NCBI GenBank assembly: GCA_021773435.1
Contig: JAJFKC010000012.1
Location: 45,653 to 109,652, forward strand
DNA: 64,000 bases
Origin: Porticoccaceae bacterium
Lineage (GTDB): Bacteria; Pseudomonadota; Gammaproteobacteria; Pseudomonadales; Porticoccaceae
Direction: 5' to 3'
Under the pieces are notes generated by a model that was not told the origin of the DNA, ran no database searches, and was given only the letters and a program-made list of their open reading frames with translations. The stretch's first letter is position 1. Every line of letters begins with the position of its first letter. Of the stretch, positions 55,665 through 64,000 are shown one piece after another. A program made the translations under genes and the position numbers.

Positions 55665-58595
55665 ATGACAAGCCTCAGGCTAATTTATCGCGTTCTCGTA
55701 GCGCATGCTGTATTAATCTTTATCTCATCGTTGGCTTTCGGAGCTGAATTTGCCGCGCCAGACAAGTCTGGCTGGTGGCGGCCTGGAACGTCACAGGAGG
55801 GTGGCGATCATTCGATTAAGCGCAGTCCATCAGATGATCGTAGCTACCGTTATCTGGTGCTGAAAAATGGCCTTAAGGTTCTGTTGATATCCGATCCTGA
55901 AACCGATAAGTCGGCGGCATCACTAAATGTTAACGTCGGCAGTTTTCAAAACCCTCAGGGTCGAGATGGGCTCGCTCATTTTCTGGAGCATATGCTGTTT
56001 CTGGGCACCGATAAATACCCTGAAGCGGGTGCCTATCAAAAATTTATCAGCGAACATGGCGGTCAGCACAATGCCTATACGGCCATGGAAGACACCAATT
56101 ATTTTTTTGATGTGGACGCTAAATATCTACTGGCTGCGCTGAAACGGTTCTCCCGATTTTTTATCGCGCCGCGTTTTGATAAGGCCTATGTAGAGCGTGA
56201 GCGCAATGCCGTTGAATCCGAATTCAGACTTAAACTCAAAGATGATAGTCGTCGCGAGTGGGAAGTCTTTAGCGAGCAAGTGAAGCCTGCTCACCCGCTG
56301 TCAAAATTTTCCGTAGGTGATCTCGAAACCCTGGCTGACCGAGGTGAGCAAAAGGTGCGCACTGACCTGGTGGCATTTTACGAGCAATATTATTCAGCTG
56401 ATGTGATGACGCTGGTCGTGTTGGGTCGTGAACGACTCGGTCAGCTTGAAGTCGCTATTCGGGGCATGTTTACTGATATTCCTCGCTCAGCAGATTTCGC
56501 CCAGACGCAACATTTTAGTGATCGGCGGGAAACTGATCAGCTAACGTTTAAACGCCCATTGCCCTTTGAGCTGGATATACAGCCTTTAAAGGATCAACGC
56601 AGTATCAGTATCGCGTTTCCCATGCCCAGTATGGCCGCGTACTGGCGCACAAAGCCCGGCCTTTATTGGGGCCATGTGCTGGGTGATGAAAGCCAGGGCA
56701 GTTTGATCGCGCAACTAAAAAAACTGGGTCTGGCCAATGCTTTGTCAGCGGGGCCGGGCTTCGATACGCACTACGGGGCAAACTTTATTATTCAGCTTGC
56801 CCTAACGCCTGACGGTGTTGCTAAGCAGGATTTTGTTATCGACCAGGTTTTTGCCTGGATTAATCTGGCCCGTAGCCAGGGGCTAGCGCAGTGGCGTTAT
56901 GAGGAATTGGCGAAACTTCAACACACCAGTTTTCAGTTTTCCGAAAAGTCCTCTGCGTCCGCTTACGTGCAACATCTGAGTGCTGGCATGAGGTATTACC
57001 CGGCCACGGAGGCCGTGCGTGGCGGTTATTTGATGGATGTCTATGACCATGATGTGTTGACTGATTTCGTCAATTATTTGCGGCCTGAAAACGCGCTGAT
57101 AACCCTGCTTGCCCCAGAGGTTGAGCAAACTGACCGGGTCTCGCCCAGATATGCCGCGCCTTATCGTATTAATAGTATTAAAGAAAGCGCCCTTGAGCGG
57201 TGGAACAAAATCAAAACGAAAGAACTCGCCTTCGCCCGGGCCAATCCTTATATAGCCAGGGCTTATCCGTTAAGCGATAAAGGTGGAGCTATAGAGCCGC
57301 CAGTTAAGCTAGACGCTATACCTGGCCTGAATATTTGGCACTACGCTGATCAGCAATTTGGTAGTCCTCTCGGTTTGTTTGAGGCTCGAATTGCGACACC
57401 AGCTTTAGGCGCTTGTCGCAATGTCGCTCTGGCTGATTTGTACGTCGCCCTGGTTCAGGATGCGTTAGCGGATCAGACCTACCAGGCTGGGTTGGCGGGC
57501 CTGGGCTATTCGCTGTATCGCTGGAACAGTGGCCTGGGTCTGCGGGTTAATGGCTATACCGATCGTCAGACTGTTTTGCTCGATCAGGTACTCAAGACGC
57601 TGTTGAGTCCGGACTGGCAAAATGAAGACTTTGAACGTTTGCGAACGACTCTGATTAGGGGTTTGCGGAACAGCAAAAAACAATGGCCGATTCGCCAGCT
57701 GTTTGCCCAGGTGGGGCCCATGATGAAAGGTGATTGTGGTGAAGAGACTTTGGCAAACGAGTTAGAGTTGCTAACCTTAAATGACGTGATCCTGTTTCTG
57801 GAGAGCTTATATAACAACGCCAACGCGGAATTTTATGCCGGCGGAGCGCTATCGATCACACAGTCGTTGGCAATGGCAACATCCACAATGGCAAGCTTAA
57901 ATCTTGTCGAGTCCGCCGACAGGGGGCTGTATGAACGGGTCGTGCGCTTGCCTGAAAAAGTGTTAATACACAGCATTGAAGTTGATCATAACGACAGTAG
58001 TGCCATGTTATATATCCAGGGCGACGAAGATACCCTGAGTGAACGAGCAGATATGGCGCTGATAAGTACCATTTTGGAGGCGCCTTTCTATACATCAATG
58101 CGTACCGAGAAGCAGCTCGGTTATGTGGTTGGTGCGCGCATCATGCATATGAACAGGGTGCCGGGTTTAGCCTTTTATATACAGTCACCGCATAGTTCGG
58201 CGGCGCAGCTTGAGGCAGAGATCAATGGTTTTTTGGCAGCTTTCGTAGAGACCATTGCCGCGATAAGCGACAAAGAATTGCTGCGATTTAAAACTGCGTT
58301 GTTGGCCAACATAGAGCAGAAACCGCAAAATATTATGCAGCAGGCGGCGCGACACCAGGAGGCACTGCAGCTCGGTTTTGACGACTTCCAGTTTCGCCCG
58401 AAATTGGTCGAGCAGATTAAAGAGATTGGTCGTGAGCGACTCGTGTCTGCCTACCAGCGGTTGGTGATTGAAGGCAGTCGACGCCTGCTCGTGACTACCC
58501 GGAACCTGGAAGAATCAGGGCCGGAGCTTAAATATGATGCACTAAAGGGGATAGAAGCGGTGGCGGGGCAAGGCGTTTTTACCTATTCCCAATAG
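55665..58595 (+). CDS. Pitrilysin-type (M16) zinc protease
   Basis: A 976-residue insulinase-family protease resembling E. coli pitrilysin (PtrA, 962 residues). It has a signal peptide ending near AFG/AEF and the inverted zinc motif HFLEH (105-109) with the downstream Glu in ERNAVESEF near 182-190. Four M16 domains are expected: the active N-terminal one, two middle ones and an inactive C-terminal one. It degrades peptides in the periplasm. It stands alone between the AI-2E family gene and the aceEF pair. Confidence 0.93.
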   Translation: MTSLRLIYRVLVAHAVLIFISSLAFGAEFAAPDKSGWWRPGTSQEGGDHSIKRSPSDDRSYRYLVLKNGLKVLLISDPETDKSAASLNVNVGSFQNPQGRDGLAHFLEHMLFLGTDKYPEAGAYQKFISEHGGQHNAYTAMEDTNYFFDVDAKYLLAALKRFSRFFIAPRFDKAYVERERNAVESEFRLKLKDDSRREWEVFSEQVKPAHPLSKFSVGDLETLADRGEQKVRTDLVAFYEQYYSADVMTLVVLGRERLGQLEVAIRGMFTDIPRSADFAQTQHFSDRRETDQLTFKRPLPFELDIQPLKDQRSISIAFPMPSMAAYWRTKPGLYWGHVLGDESQGSLIAQLKKLGLANALSAGPGFDTHYGANFIIQLALTPDGVAKQDFVIDQVFAWINLARSQGLAQWRYEELAKLQHTSFQFSEKSSASAYVQHLSAGMRYYPATEAVRGGYLMDVYDHDVLTDFVNYLRPENALITLLAPEVEQTDRVSPRYAAPYRINSIKESALERWNKIKTKELAFARANPYIARAYPLSDKGGAIEPPVKLDAIPGLNIWHYADQQFGSPLGLFEARIATPALGACRNVALADLYVALVQDALADQTYQAGLAGLGYSLYRWNSGLGLRVNGYTDRQTVLLDQVLKTLLSPDWQNEDFERLRTTLIRGLRNSKKQWPIRQLFAQVGPMMKGDCGEETLANELELLTLNDVILFLESLYNNANAEFYAGGALSITQSLAMATSTMASLNLVESADRGLYERVVRLPEKVLIHSIEVDHNDSSAMLYIQGDEDTLSERADMALISTILEAPFYTSMRTEKQLGYVVGARIMHMNRVPGLAFYIQSPHSSAAQLEAEINGFLAAFVETIAAISDKELLRFKTALLANIEQKPQNIMQQAARHQEALQLGFDDFQFRPKLVEQIKEIGRERLVSAYQRLVIEGSRRLLVTTRNLEESGPELKYDALKGIEAVAGQGVFTYSQ

Positions 58596-58691
58596 TACGT
58601 GGGCTGTTCTACATGTTAGGGCCTTTTCACCTTAAGGTAGATATTATAAAAGCGTTATATCTATATGATTAATATAAAGAATAGATTGATT

Positions 58692-58708
58692 ATGTAGGAA
58701 AACTACAT
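58692..58708. promoter_or_regulatory. Palindrome upstream of aceE, possible operator
   Basis: ATGTAG (58692-58697) and CTACAT (58703-58708) are perfect arms around five bases, 128 bases before the aceE start, within an AT-rich segment. No T tract follows, so it is not a terminator. A dimeric regulator such as a GntR-type protein could bind here; it does not match the E. coli PdhR box. Confidence 0.35.
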
Positions 58709-58835
58709 TATCATGTTTGCCAATTAAAAAGATAAGAAACCTGGTTTATGCGGCTTGGTCGAATTCGATTGATTAAAGTCGTATTACCGCCACGCCGATT
58801 GCCCAACTCCCTAATAATGAGGTGATGAGTTAACT

Positions 58836-61499
58836 ATGCCCGATCAGGATCCCCAGGAAACTCAGGAATGGCTCGATTCCCTCGATGCGGTTATCAGGTA
58901 TCAGGGTGAAGAGCGGGCTGCTTATATCCTTAAGAAGTTAGTAGATCGGGCTGATCAAGTTGACCTCGCCCTGCCACGGGCCATGACCACGCCGTTTCGA
59001 AATACTATTCCGGTGACTCGTGAAAAACGTATGCCTGGCGATTTGTTTATGGAGCGTCGTATCCGCTCATTGATTCGATGGAACGCTATGGCGATGGTGA
59101 TGCGCGCCAATAAAAATGATGAAGGGTTGGGGGGGCATATCGCCACATTCTCCTCGGCGGCAACCCTTTACGATGTCGGCTTCAATTATTTTTTCAGAGC
59201 GCGATCAGAAGATCATCTGGGCGATCTTATTTATTTTCAGGGCCATAGTGCACCCGGCATATACGCACGCTCCTATCTCGAAGGCCGTTTAAGTGAAAAA
59301 CAACTGGATAATTTTCGCCAGGAAGTTGACGGTGAGGGCTTGTCCTCCTATCCGCATCCCTGGTTGATGCCGGAGTACTGGCAGTTCCCAACCGTTTCCA
59401 TGGGCCTTGGCCCAATTCAGGCCATCTATCAGGCGCATATGATGCGCTACCTGTCTGCCCGTGGTCTGGCCACTCGTGGTGATCGTCAGGTGTGGGCTTT
59501 CGTCGGTGATGGCGAGTGCGATGAGCCTGAAACTCTGGGCGCTATATCGCTAGCCGGGCGAGAGCAGCTAGAAAATCTGACCTTTGTGGTGAATTGTAAC
59601 CTCCAGCGACTCGATGGTCCGGTGCGCGGCAATGGCAAAATTATCCAGGAGCTAGAAGGTGTTTTTCGCGGCGCGGGATGGAACGTTATCAAAGTGGTGT
59701 GGGGCCGACATTGGGATTCACTGCTTGAGAAAGATAAGAATGGCATCTTGCAGGGCCATATGGACGACGTGTGTGATGGTGAATTACAAAATTTCAAATT
59801 TAACGGCGGTGCCTATACCCGCGAGCATTTCTTCGGCCGGCATCCTGAATCTCTGGAGCTAGTGGCGGATCTCAGCGACAACGACATTATGTGGTTAAAC
59901 CGTGGTGGGCACGATCCTTATAAAGTTTATGCCGCCTATGCGGAAGCCATGAAAAATAATGGTAAGCCTACCGTGGTGCTGGCCATGACGGTGAAGGGTT
60001 ATGGTTTAGGTGATGCCGGAGAAGCGGCTAACGATACCCATTCTATTAAAAAACTCGATTTAGAAAGTTTGAAAAAATTTCGCGACCGATTTGGTTTACC
60101 AATTCCTGATGATCAATTGGCCGACGCTCCCTATTACCGGCCACCGGAAGATAGTCCCGAAATCACCTACATGCGCAAGCAGAGAGAATCTTTGGGTGGG
60201 CCGTTGCCCTCAAGACAAAGTGAAGCCAGGTTACTAAAAACTCCTGACTTAAAAGTATTTGAAAAACAACTGAAAGGCAGTGGCAAAAGGTCGATTTCCA
60301 CGACCATGGCCTTTGTGCGCATGCTTTCTACCTTAGTTAAGGACAAGCAGATCGGTGAGCGTGTCGCACCTATTATTCCGGATGAGGCCCGCACCTTTGG
60401 TATGGAAGGGATGTTTCGCCAGCTGGGTATCTATTCCTCTGCCGGGCAACGCTATGTGCCCCACGATGCCGAACAGATTCTTTATTACAAAGAAGATAAA
60501 CAAGGTCAGATACTGGAAGAGGGTTTGTGCGAAGCGGGTGCCATGTCCGCCTGGATCGCCCTGGCAACGGCATACAGTAATTACGATTGCCCGATGGTGC
60601 CGTTTTATATCTTCTATTCCATGTTTGGTTTTCAGCGCATTGGTGATCTGGCCTGGGCCGCAGGTGATATGCAGGCGCGAGGTTTTTTGATCGGAGCCAC
60701 CGCTGGTCGTACTACGCTCAATGGCGAGGGTCTACAGCATCAGGACGGCCATAGCCATTTGCTGGCTAATACCGTGCCTAATTGCCACAGTTATGATCCT
60801 GCCTATGAGTATGAGCTGGTTGTGATTATCCAGGATGGCCTGAGACGAATGTATAAGGAACGGGAAAACTGCTTCTACTACATTACAACAATGAACGAGA
60901 ACTACACTCATCCAGAAATGCCTGAGAATGCGGAAGAAGGCATCATCAAAGGCATCTATTTACTGGCTGGAACGAAAGCAAAAAAGCCGCGTTTAAAAGT
61001 ACAGCTAATGGGCTCCGGAACTATCCTCAATGAGGTAAGAGCAGCGGCCGACATGCTCAAAAAAGATTATGGCGTCGATGCCGATATCTGGAGCATGACC
61101 AGTGCCAATCAGTTGACCCGTGATGGTCAGAGCTGTTCGCGATGGAATATGTTGCATCCAGAGAATAAACCCAAAAAAGCTTATCTCACTCAGCAACTAG
61201 CCACGCGTAACAGCAAATTTGACGAACCCGTAATTGCTGCAACGGACTACATGAAAGCGTATTCCGAACAATTACGAGCGTTTATTCCCAATGATTTTTA
61301 TACCCTTGGTACCGATGGCTTTGGACGCAGTGACACGCGCAGTAAATTACGGGATTTCTTTGAGGTGGATAGACGATACATTACCTATGCAGCTTTATAC
61401 GCCCTGTACAAACAGGACAAGGTGAAATCGGATGTCCTGACAACTGCCGTTGCCGCGTTGCATATTGATCCCAATAAAACCGATCCGGTGATGCTGTGA
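58836..61499 (+). CDS. aceE: Pyruvate dehydrogenase E1 component AceE
   Basis: Thiamine diphosphate-dependent decarboxylation of pyruvate in the pyruvate dehydrogenase complex. The 887-residue single-chain E1 has the same length as E. coli AceE (887). The ThDP motif is GDGECDEPE with the partner Asn in NCNLQRLDGPV, and the phosphate-binding GHIATFSSAA region near 105-114 is also typical. It overlaps aceF by four bases (GTGA), so both are probably made from one transcript. The lpd (E3) gene is not in the window. Confidence 0.96.
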   Translation: MPDQDPQETQEWLDSLDAVIRYQGEERAAYILKKLVDRADQVDLALPRAMTTPFRNTIPVTREKRMPGDLFMERRIRSLIRWNAMAMVMRANKNDEGLGGHIATFSSAATLYDVGFNYFFRARSEDHLGDLIYFQGHSAPGIYARSYLEGRLSEKQLDNFRQEVDGEGLSSYPHPWLMPEYWQFPTVSMGLGPIQAIYQAHMMRYLSARGLATRGDRQVWAFVGDGECDEPETLGAISLAGREQLENLTFVVNCNLQRLDGPVRGNGKIIQELEGVFRGAGWNVIKVVWGRHWDSLLEKDKNGILQGHMDDVCDGELQNFKFNGGAYTREHFFGRHPESLELVADLSDNDIMWLNRGGHDPYKVYAAYAEAMKNNGKPTVVLAMTVKGYGLGDAGEAANDTHSIKKLDLESLKKFRDRFGLPIPDDQLADAPYYRPPEDSPEITYMRKQRESLGGPLPSRQSEARLLKTPDLKVFEKQLKGSGKRSISTTMAFVRMLSTLVKDKQIGERVAPIIPDEARTFGMEGMFRQLGIYSSAGQRYVPHDAEQILYYKEDKQGQILEEGLCEAGAMSAWIALATAYSNYDCPMVPFYIFYSMFGFQRIGDLAWAAGDMQARGFLIGATAGRTTLNGEGLQHQDGHSHLLANTVPNCHSYDPAYEYELVVIIQDGLRRMYKERENCFYYITTMNENYTHPEMPENAEEGIIKGIYLLAGTKAKKPRLKVQLMGSGTILNEVRAAADMLKKDYGVDADIWSMTSANQLTRDGQSCSRWNMLHPENKPKKAYLTQQLATRNSKFDEPVIAATDYMKAYSEQLRAFIPNDFYTLGTDGFGRSDTRSKLRDFFEVDRRYITYAALYALYKQDKVKSDVLTTAVAALHIDPNKTDPVML

Positions 61500-62956
61500 C
61501 CCGTGAAGTCATTGTTGTTCCCGACCTGGGTGGTGCCGAGGAAGTAGAGGTCATAGAAGTATCGGTAGCGGTGGGTGATGCCGTCGAAATCGATCAGACC
61601 CTGGTGGTGCTAGAGTCCGATAAGGCGATGATGGAAATTCCCGCGCCGGTCGCCGGAAAAATCACAAAGCTGTTTGTTAAGGAAGAGGACAAAATAGAAA
61701 AGGAAGGTGACCGGTTGGTAGAGATGGAAATCTCGGCGACCGATGCCAGCGGGCTTAATGAGGCTGGTACAGAAAATCAAGTCGAAGCTGAAACTGAAAC
61801 TGAAACTGAAACTGAAACTGAAACTGCACCAGCACCTGCACATGGGAAAGACGGTGGTGCGGACAAAGTGAGCGATGTCGTTTCTGCAGACTCGACTGAA
61901 TCTGCAGAAACGCCGCCAGAGTCCATCGCAGCTAATGTGGTGTCAGAGGTTGCACCCTCTCCCCAGGAATCTTTGCCAACGCCCAGTGACTCTTCCGTCA
62001 CCGAGGCGTCTAATGTAGATGTACAGGAAGATGATGGTAGTTCCGAAAGCATCTATGCCGGCCCCGCAACTCGTCAACTGGCCCGAGAGCTGGGTGTTAA
62101 TTTAGCCGAGATCACCGGCACTGGCCCCCGTGGTCGCCTGCTTAAAGAAGATGTACAAGCCTATGTGAAAACTCAGATAAGTAATCAAAAGACTGGATCA
62201 GGAGATTTATCCGGCGGATCTGGCATTCCCCCGGTACCAGATATCGACTTCAGTCAATTCGGTGGTGTCGAACTGATCAAAATGAGCAAGGTTGCCAGAC
62301 TGACCGCAGCCAATATGCATCGCAGCTGGCTTAACGTACCCCACGTCACCCAATTCGATGATGCCGATATCACTGAGCTGGAGTCTTTCCGGCAGTCCCT
62401 CAAAGTAGAGGGTGAAGCACGCGGTGAAAAAATGACACCCGTGCCGATAATTCTCAAAGCCTGTGCTGTCGCGCTGACCAATAATCCGGTGCTAAATCGT
62501 TCGCTGCACAGCGATGGCGAGCACTATATTCAAAAACATTACATACATATTGGTATGGCTGTCGATACCCCTCGCGGTCTCGTGGTGCCAGTGGTTCGAG
62601 ACGTCGTCAACAAGACCTTATGGCAGCTGGCCGCAGAGGTCGCCGAGCTAGCCGCCAAAGCCCGCGATGGTAAACTCACCGCCAACGAAATGCAGGGTGG
62701 CTGTTTTACCGTGTCGAGCCTCGGCGCGATAGGCGGTAAAGGCTTCACCCCAGTGGTTAACACGCCACAGGTGGCTATCCTGGGTGTTTCAAAAGCGCAA
62801 ACAAAGCCGGTATGGAATGGTATGGAGTTCGTGCCGCGTAATATGCTGCCGCTATCCCTGTCCTACGATCACCGGGTCGTTAACGGTGGTGATGCGGGGC
62901 GTTTTATGACTGACCTGGTGGTATTGCTAGGCGATATAAGAAGGTTTTTGCTCTAG
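61496..62956 (+). CDS. aceF: Pyruvate dehydrogenase E2 (dihydrolipoyl acetyltransferase) AceF
   Basis: Transfers acetyl groups to CoA and forms the core of the complex. The 486-residue protein starts at GTG 61496. It has one lipoyl domain (Lys43 in ESDKAMM), a long flexible linker including six Glu-Thr pairs, a peripheral subunit binding domain (ATRQLARELGVN near 191-202) and the catalytic domain ending with the DHRVVNGGDAGRF motif (His with Asn-Gly, as in Pseudomonas). E. coli AceF has three lipoyl domains, so this is the compact form. The Glu-Thr linker is coded by an exact hexanucleotide repeat (61790-61825). Confidence 0.96.
   Translation: MTREVIVVPDLGGAEEVEVIEVSVAVGDAVEIDQTLVVLESDKAMMEIPAPVAGKITKLFVKEEDKIEKEGDRLVEMEISATDASGLNEAGTENQVEAETETETETETETAPAPAHGKDGGADKVSDVVSADSTESAETPPESIAANVVSEVAPSPQESLPTPSDSSVTEASNVDVQEDDGSSESIYAGPATRQLARELGVNLAEITGTGPRGRLLKEDVQAYVKTQISNQKTGSGDLSGGSGIPPVPDIDFSQFGGVELIKMSKVARLTAANMHRSWLNVPHVTQFDDADITELESFRQSLKVEGEARGEKMTPVPIILKACAVALTNNPVLNRSLHSDGEHYIQKHYIHIGMAVDTPRGLVVPVVRDVVNKTLWQLAAEVAELAAKARDGKLTANEMQGGCFTVSSLGAIGGKGFTPVVNTPQVAILGVSKAQTKPVWNGMEFVPRNMLPLSLSYDHRVVNGGDAGRFMTDLVVLLGDIRRFLL
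61790..61825. repeat. Hexanucleotide microsatellite (GAAACT)6 in aceF
   Basis: Six perfect GAAACT units code for the ETETETETETET part of the AceF linker. Loss or gain of a unit keeps the frame, so linker length could vary between strains. Confidence 0.9.
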
Positions 62957-63114
62957 ATTCAATGCGTCTGTCCCAGCTTAAGGCGGCCTTTTAAAAATTT
63001 GAAACTAGTATGGCCTACACATTCCTAGCCCCAACTGTGATGGAAATCACCAAATCACCCGCCGCAAACAACGATAATGTAATAACTCAGTAATTCGGAG
63101 AAAGGAGTTATTCC

Positions 63115-63414
63115 ATGAAAATAAAATATCTTGCATTAGCCCTCGTAGTATCAGCTCTCCAGGTAAACGCAGACGACTCGACCTTGGACGCTGCAATTGG
63201 TGGAGGCATCGGTGGTGCTCTTGGTGCGGCAATTGGTAACGAAGTGGGTGGCCGTGACGGCGCTATCGTCGGTGGAGCCGTAGGTGGCGCAGTCGGAGCA
63301 GCAGTAGCGACCGAGAGGGATTCGAAACATAAATCACATCATGATTCACAGAGCGATGGTTATTATGACGACTATCATTGCCCTCCCGGTCAAGCTAAAA
63401 AAGGCCGTTGCTGA
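63115..63414 (+). CDS. Small glycine-zipper protein with signal peptide
   Basis: A 99-residue exported protein. A signal peptide (cleaved near VNA/DDS, residue 20) precedes a glycine-zipper segment (about 28-65, repeated G-x-x-x-G such as GGGIGGALGAAIGNEVGG), and a polar His/Asp-rich tail ends with CPPGQAKKGRC. Glycine-zipper proteins of this type associate with the outer membrane, but the specific role is unknown. It has a good ribosome binding site (GAAAGGAG). A strong terminator follows at 63561. Confidence 0.8.
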   Translation: MKIKYLALALVVSALQVNADDSTLDAAIGGGIGGALGAAIGNEVGGRDGAIVGGAVGGAVGAAVATERDSKHKSHHDSQSDGYYDDYHCPPGQAKKGRC

Positions 63415-63560
63415 TAGTTTGATCCTTTGGCATAAATGTAATCAACACTGCCATAGATATGTAATGGGCTTGCCACGCTAGTTGCGATTAGACTCGGGAG
63501 TAAGATTAATTTATTTAGCTTTATAATAATCAACAGGATTACAGATCAGCAAGAAATAAT

Positions 63561-63598
63561 AATGCCGGGCGGATAATTAATCCGAACCCGGCATTTTT
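63561..63598 (+). terminator. Rho-independent terminator of the glycine-zipper gene
   Basis: Outer arms AATGCCGGG (63561-63569) and CCCGGCATT (63587-63595), an inner CGGAT/ATCCG stem, and a run of five T at the end. A two-A bulge separates the two stems. Confidence 0.85.
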
Positions 63599-63889
63599 AA
63601 TGCTCCGGTATTTGGTGAGAAGTCAAATCAATCACTTGTAGCCAATATCAAAGTTTGGCTTCTGGAGATGTAGCACGGTTGCTTAATCAGGTGAAAAAAT
63701 GCAGATTATTGATTTTGCGCATCATGATTCAGAGAGAATTTAGTGGTTATAGATATTGTCTTGAAATGGGGGTATCGCGAGCAGATTACACAGTAGGGCG
63801 AGGAATGCTTACGCCTTCGCCAAACCCAATTTTCTAAGATGGAGATTATTTCTGGCATGCTTAATTCGTCCGTCCTAAAGGTTTAAACC

Positions 63890-63918
63890 CTCGCCTTCAG
63901 GCGAGTAGCTTTCAGCTA
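63890..63918. mobile_element. Hairpins at the probable left end of an IS200/IS605-type element
   Basis: CTCGCC-TTCA-GGCGAG (63890-63905) is a perfect 6-base stem with a 4-base loop; TAGCT-TTC-AGCTA (63906-63918) is a second, 5-base stem. Elements of this family recognise such subterminal hairpins instead of inverted repeats, and the transposase start is 23 bases further on. The true left cleavage site was not identified. Confidence 0.5.
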
Positions 63919-63940
63919 GCAGTTGAATTAATGTTTGAGG

Positions 63941-64000
63941 ATGGATTATCGAACAGGCTCACATACGAAATACAAGCTAGAGTATCACTTTGTATGGGTG
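63941..64000 (+). CDS. IS200/IS605 family transposase TnpA, start only
   Basis: The last 60 bases code for 20 residues, beginning MDYRTGSHTKYK and ending with EYHFVWV, the conserved N-terminus of the Y1 transposases that move IS200/IS605 elements as single-stranded DNA (typically ...YHFVWVTKYR). The rest, including the HUH and Tyr motifs, lies outside the window. GAGG sits directly at the ATG, too close for a good ribosome binding site, so a TTG at 63935 is a possible earlier start. Confidence 0.75.
   Translation, partial: MDYRTGSHTKYKLEYHFVWV

Larger units (their letters stand above)
63415..63940. other. Intergenic region with terminator and insertion-element left end
   Basis: Contains the terminator at 63561-63598 and, near the right end, the hairpins at 63890-63918 that precede the transposase start. 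The middle (about 63600-63870) is without a recognised gene; a 60-codon frame from TTG 63655 has no family resemblance and is not counted. Confidence 0.5.

Noticed and set aside
62963..62995. Short AAGGC/GCCTT hairpin after aceF
   Set aside because: The stem is very short and followed by a weak T/A tract; not convincing as a terminator.
63655..63837. 60-codon plus-strand frame before the IS200/IS605 end
   Set aside because: TTG start, no ribosome binding site, no recognisable protein pattern.

Overview
This window looks like chromosomal DNA of a marine-type gammaproteobacterium related to the Pseudomonadales/Cellvibrionales. The reasons are the serB-fimX linkage next to an AhpA/YtjB-like membrane gene (the arrangement known from Pseudomonas), an EF-P plus EpmA/EpmB lysylation set, a Pseudomonas-like BioB, and an aceE-aceF pair. 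Base composition is near 50% GC throughout. No tRNA, rRNA or CRISPR array was recognised. The only mobile DNA seen is the cut-off start of an IS200/IS605-type transposase at the right edge.

Layout. 1-13.1 kb is housekeeping: a partial membrane protein, serB, fimX (degenerate c-di-GMP receptor), epmB / efp / epmA (epmA carries a -1 frameshift in a run of nine T), cysE, comF, the bioB-bioF-bioD operon (no bioC or bioH with it) and a cupin dioxygenase-like gene. 13.1-24.5 kb holds a DUF1329 secreted protein, an amidohydrolase, a complete RND efflux operon with a possible operator upstream, a zinc-ribbon protein and a membrane-anchored unknown. 24.5-43.4 kb is a catabolic region: a sterol-desaturase-like hydroxylase, a nuclease/phosphatase-fold protein, a flavin-binding PPOX protein, a MOSC protein, then a minus-strand run hyuA-hyuB-enoyl-CoA hydratase-LLM oxidoreductase-nitroreductase, divergent from a plus-strand run of SDR, zinc alcohol dehydrogenase, a pair of MaoC-type hydratases and nadA. 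A lone Mrr-like nuclease, a second nitroreductase and a MaoC/CitE-like pair follow. Together these genes read as a pathway that activates, oxidises, hydrates and cleaves a CoA- or carboxyl-activated cyclic or hydrophobic substrate; the substrate itself cannot be read from the sequence.

43.8-51.0 kb is the most unusual block: a seven-gene plus-strand operon with a diheme cytochrome c, a Tat-exported NapA-like molybdoenzyme, a NapG-like ferredoxin, a NapH-like membrane ferredoxin, a second NapG-like ferredoxin, a membrane-anchored periplasmic protein whose predicted mature N-terminus is His-His, and a NapF-like ferredoxin. NapB, NapC and NapD are all missing, so this is not a standard periplasmic nitrate reductase. 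Electrons plausibly run between the quinone pool and the molybdoenzyme through NapH/NapG-type proteins and the cytochrome; direction and substrate are open.

51.0-63.4 kb returns to acyl-CoA ligase, BepA-like protease, an AI-2E/PerM family protein, a pitrilysin-type protease, pyruvate dehydrogenase E1/E2 and a small glycine-zipper protein. A second theme is a set of short imperfect tandem repeats, mostly 15 or 18 bp per unit and 2-5 copies, sitting at gene boundaries or over start codons (9483, 27756, 32914, 37610, 43471, 49581, 52632). All domain and family assignments come from reading the translated sequence; no database search was run.
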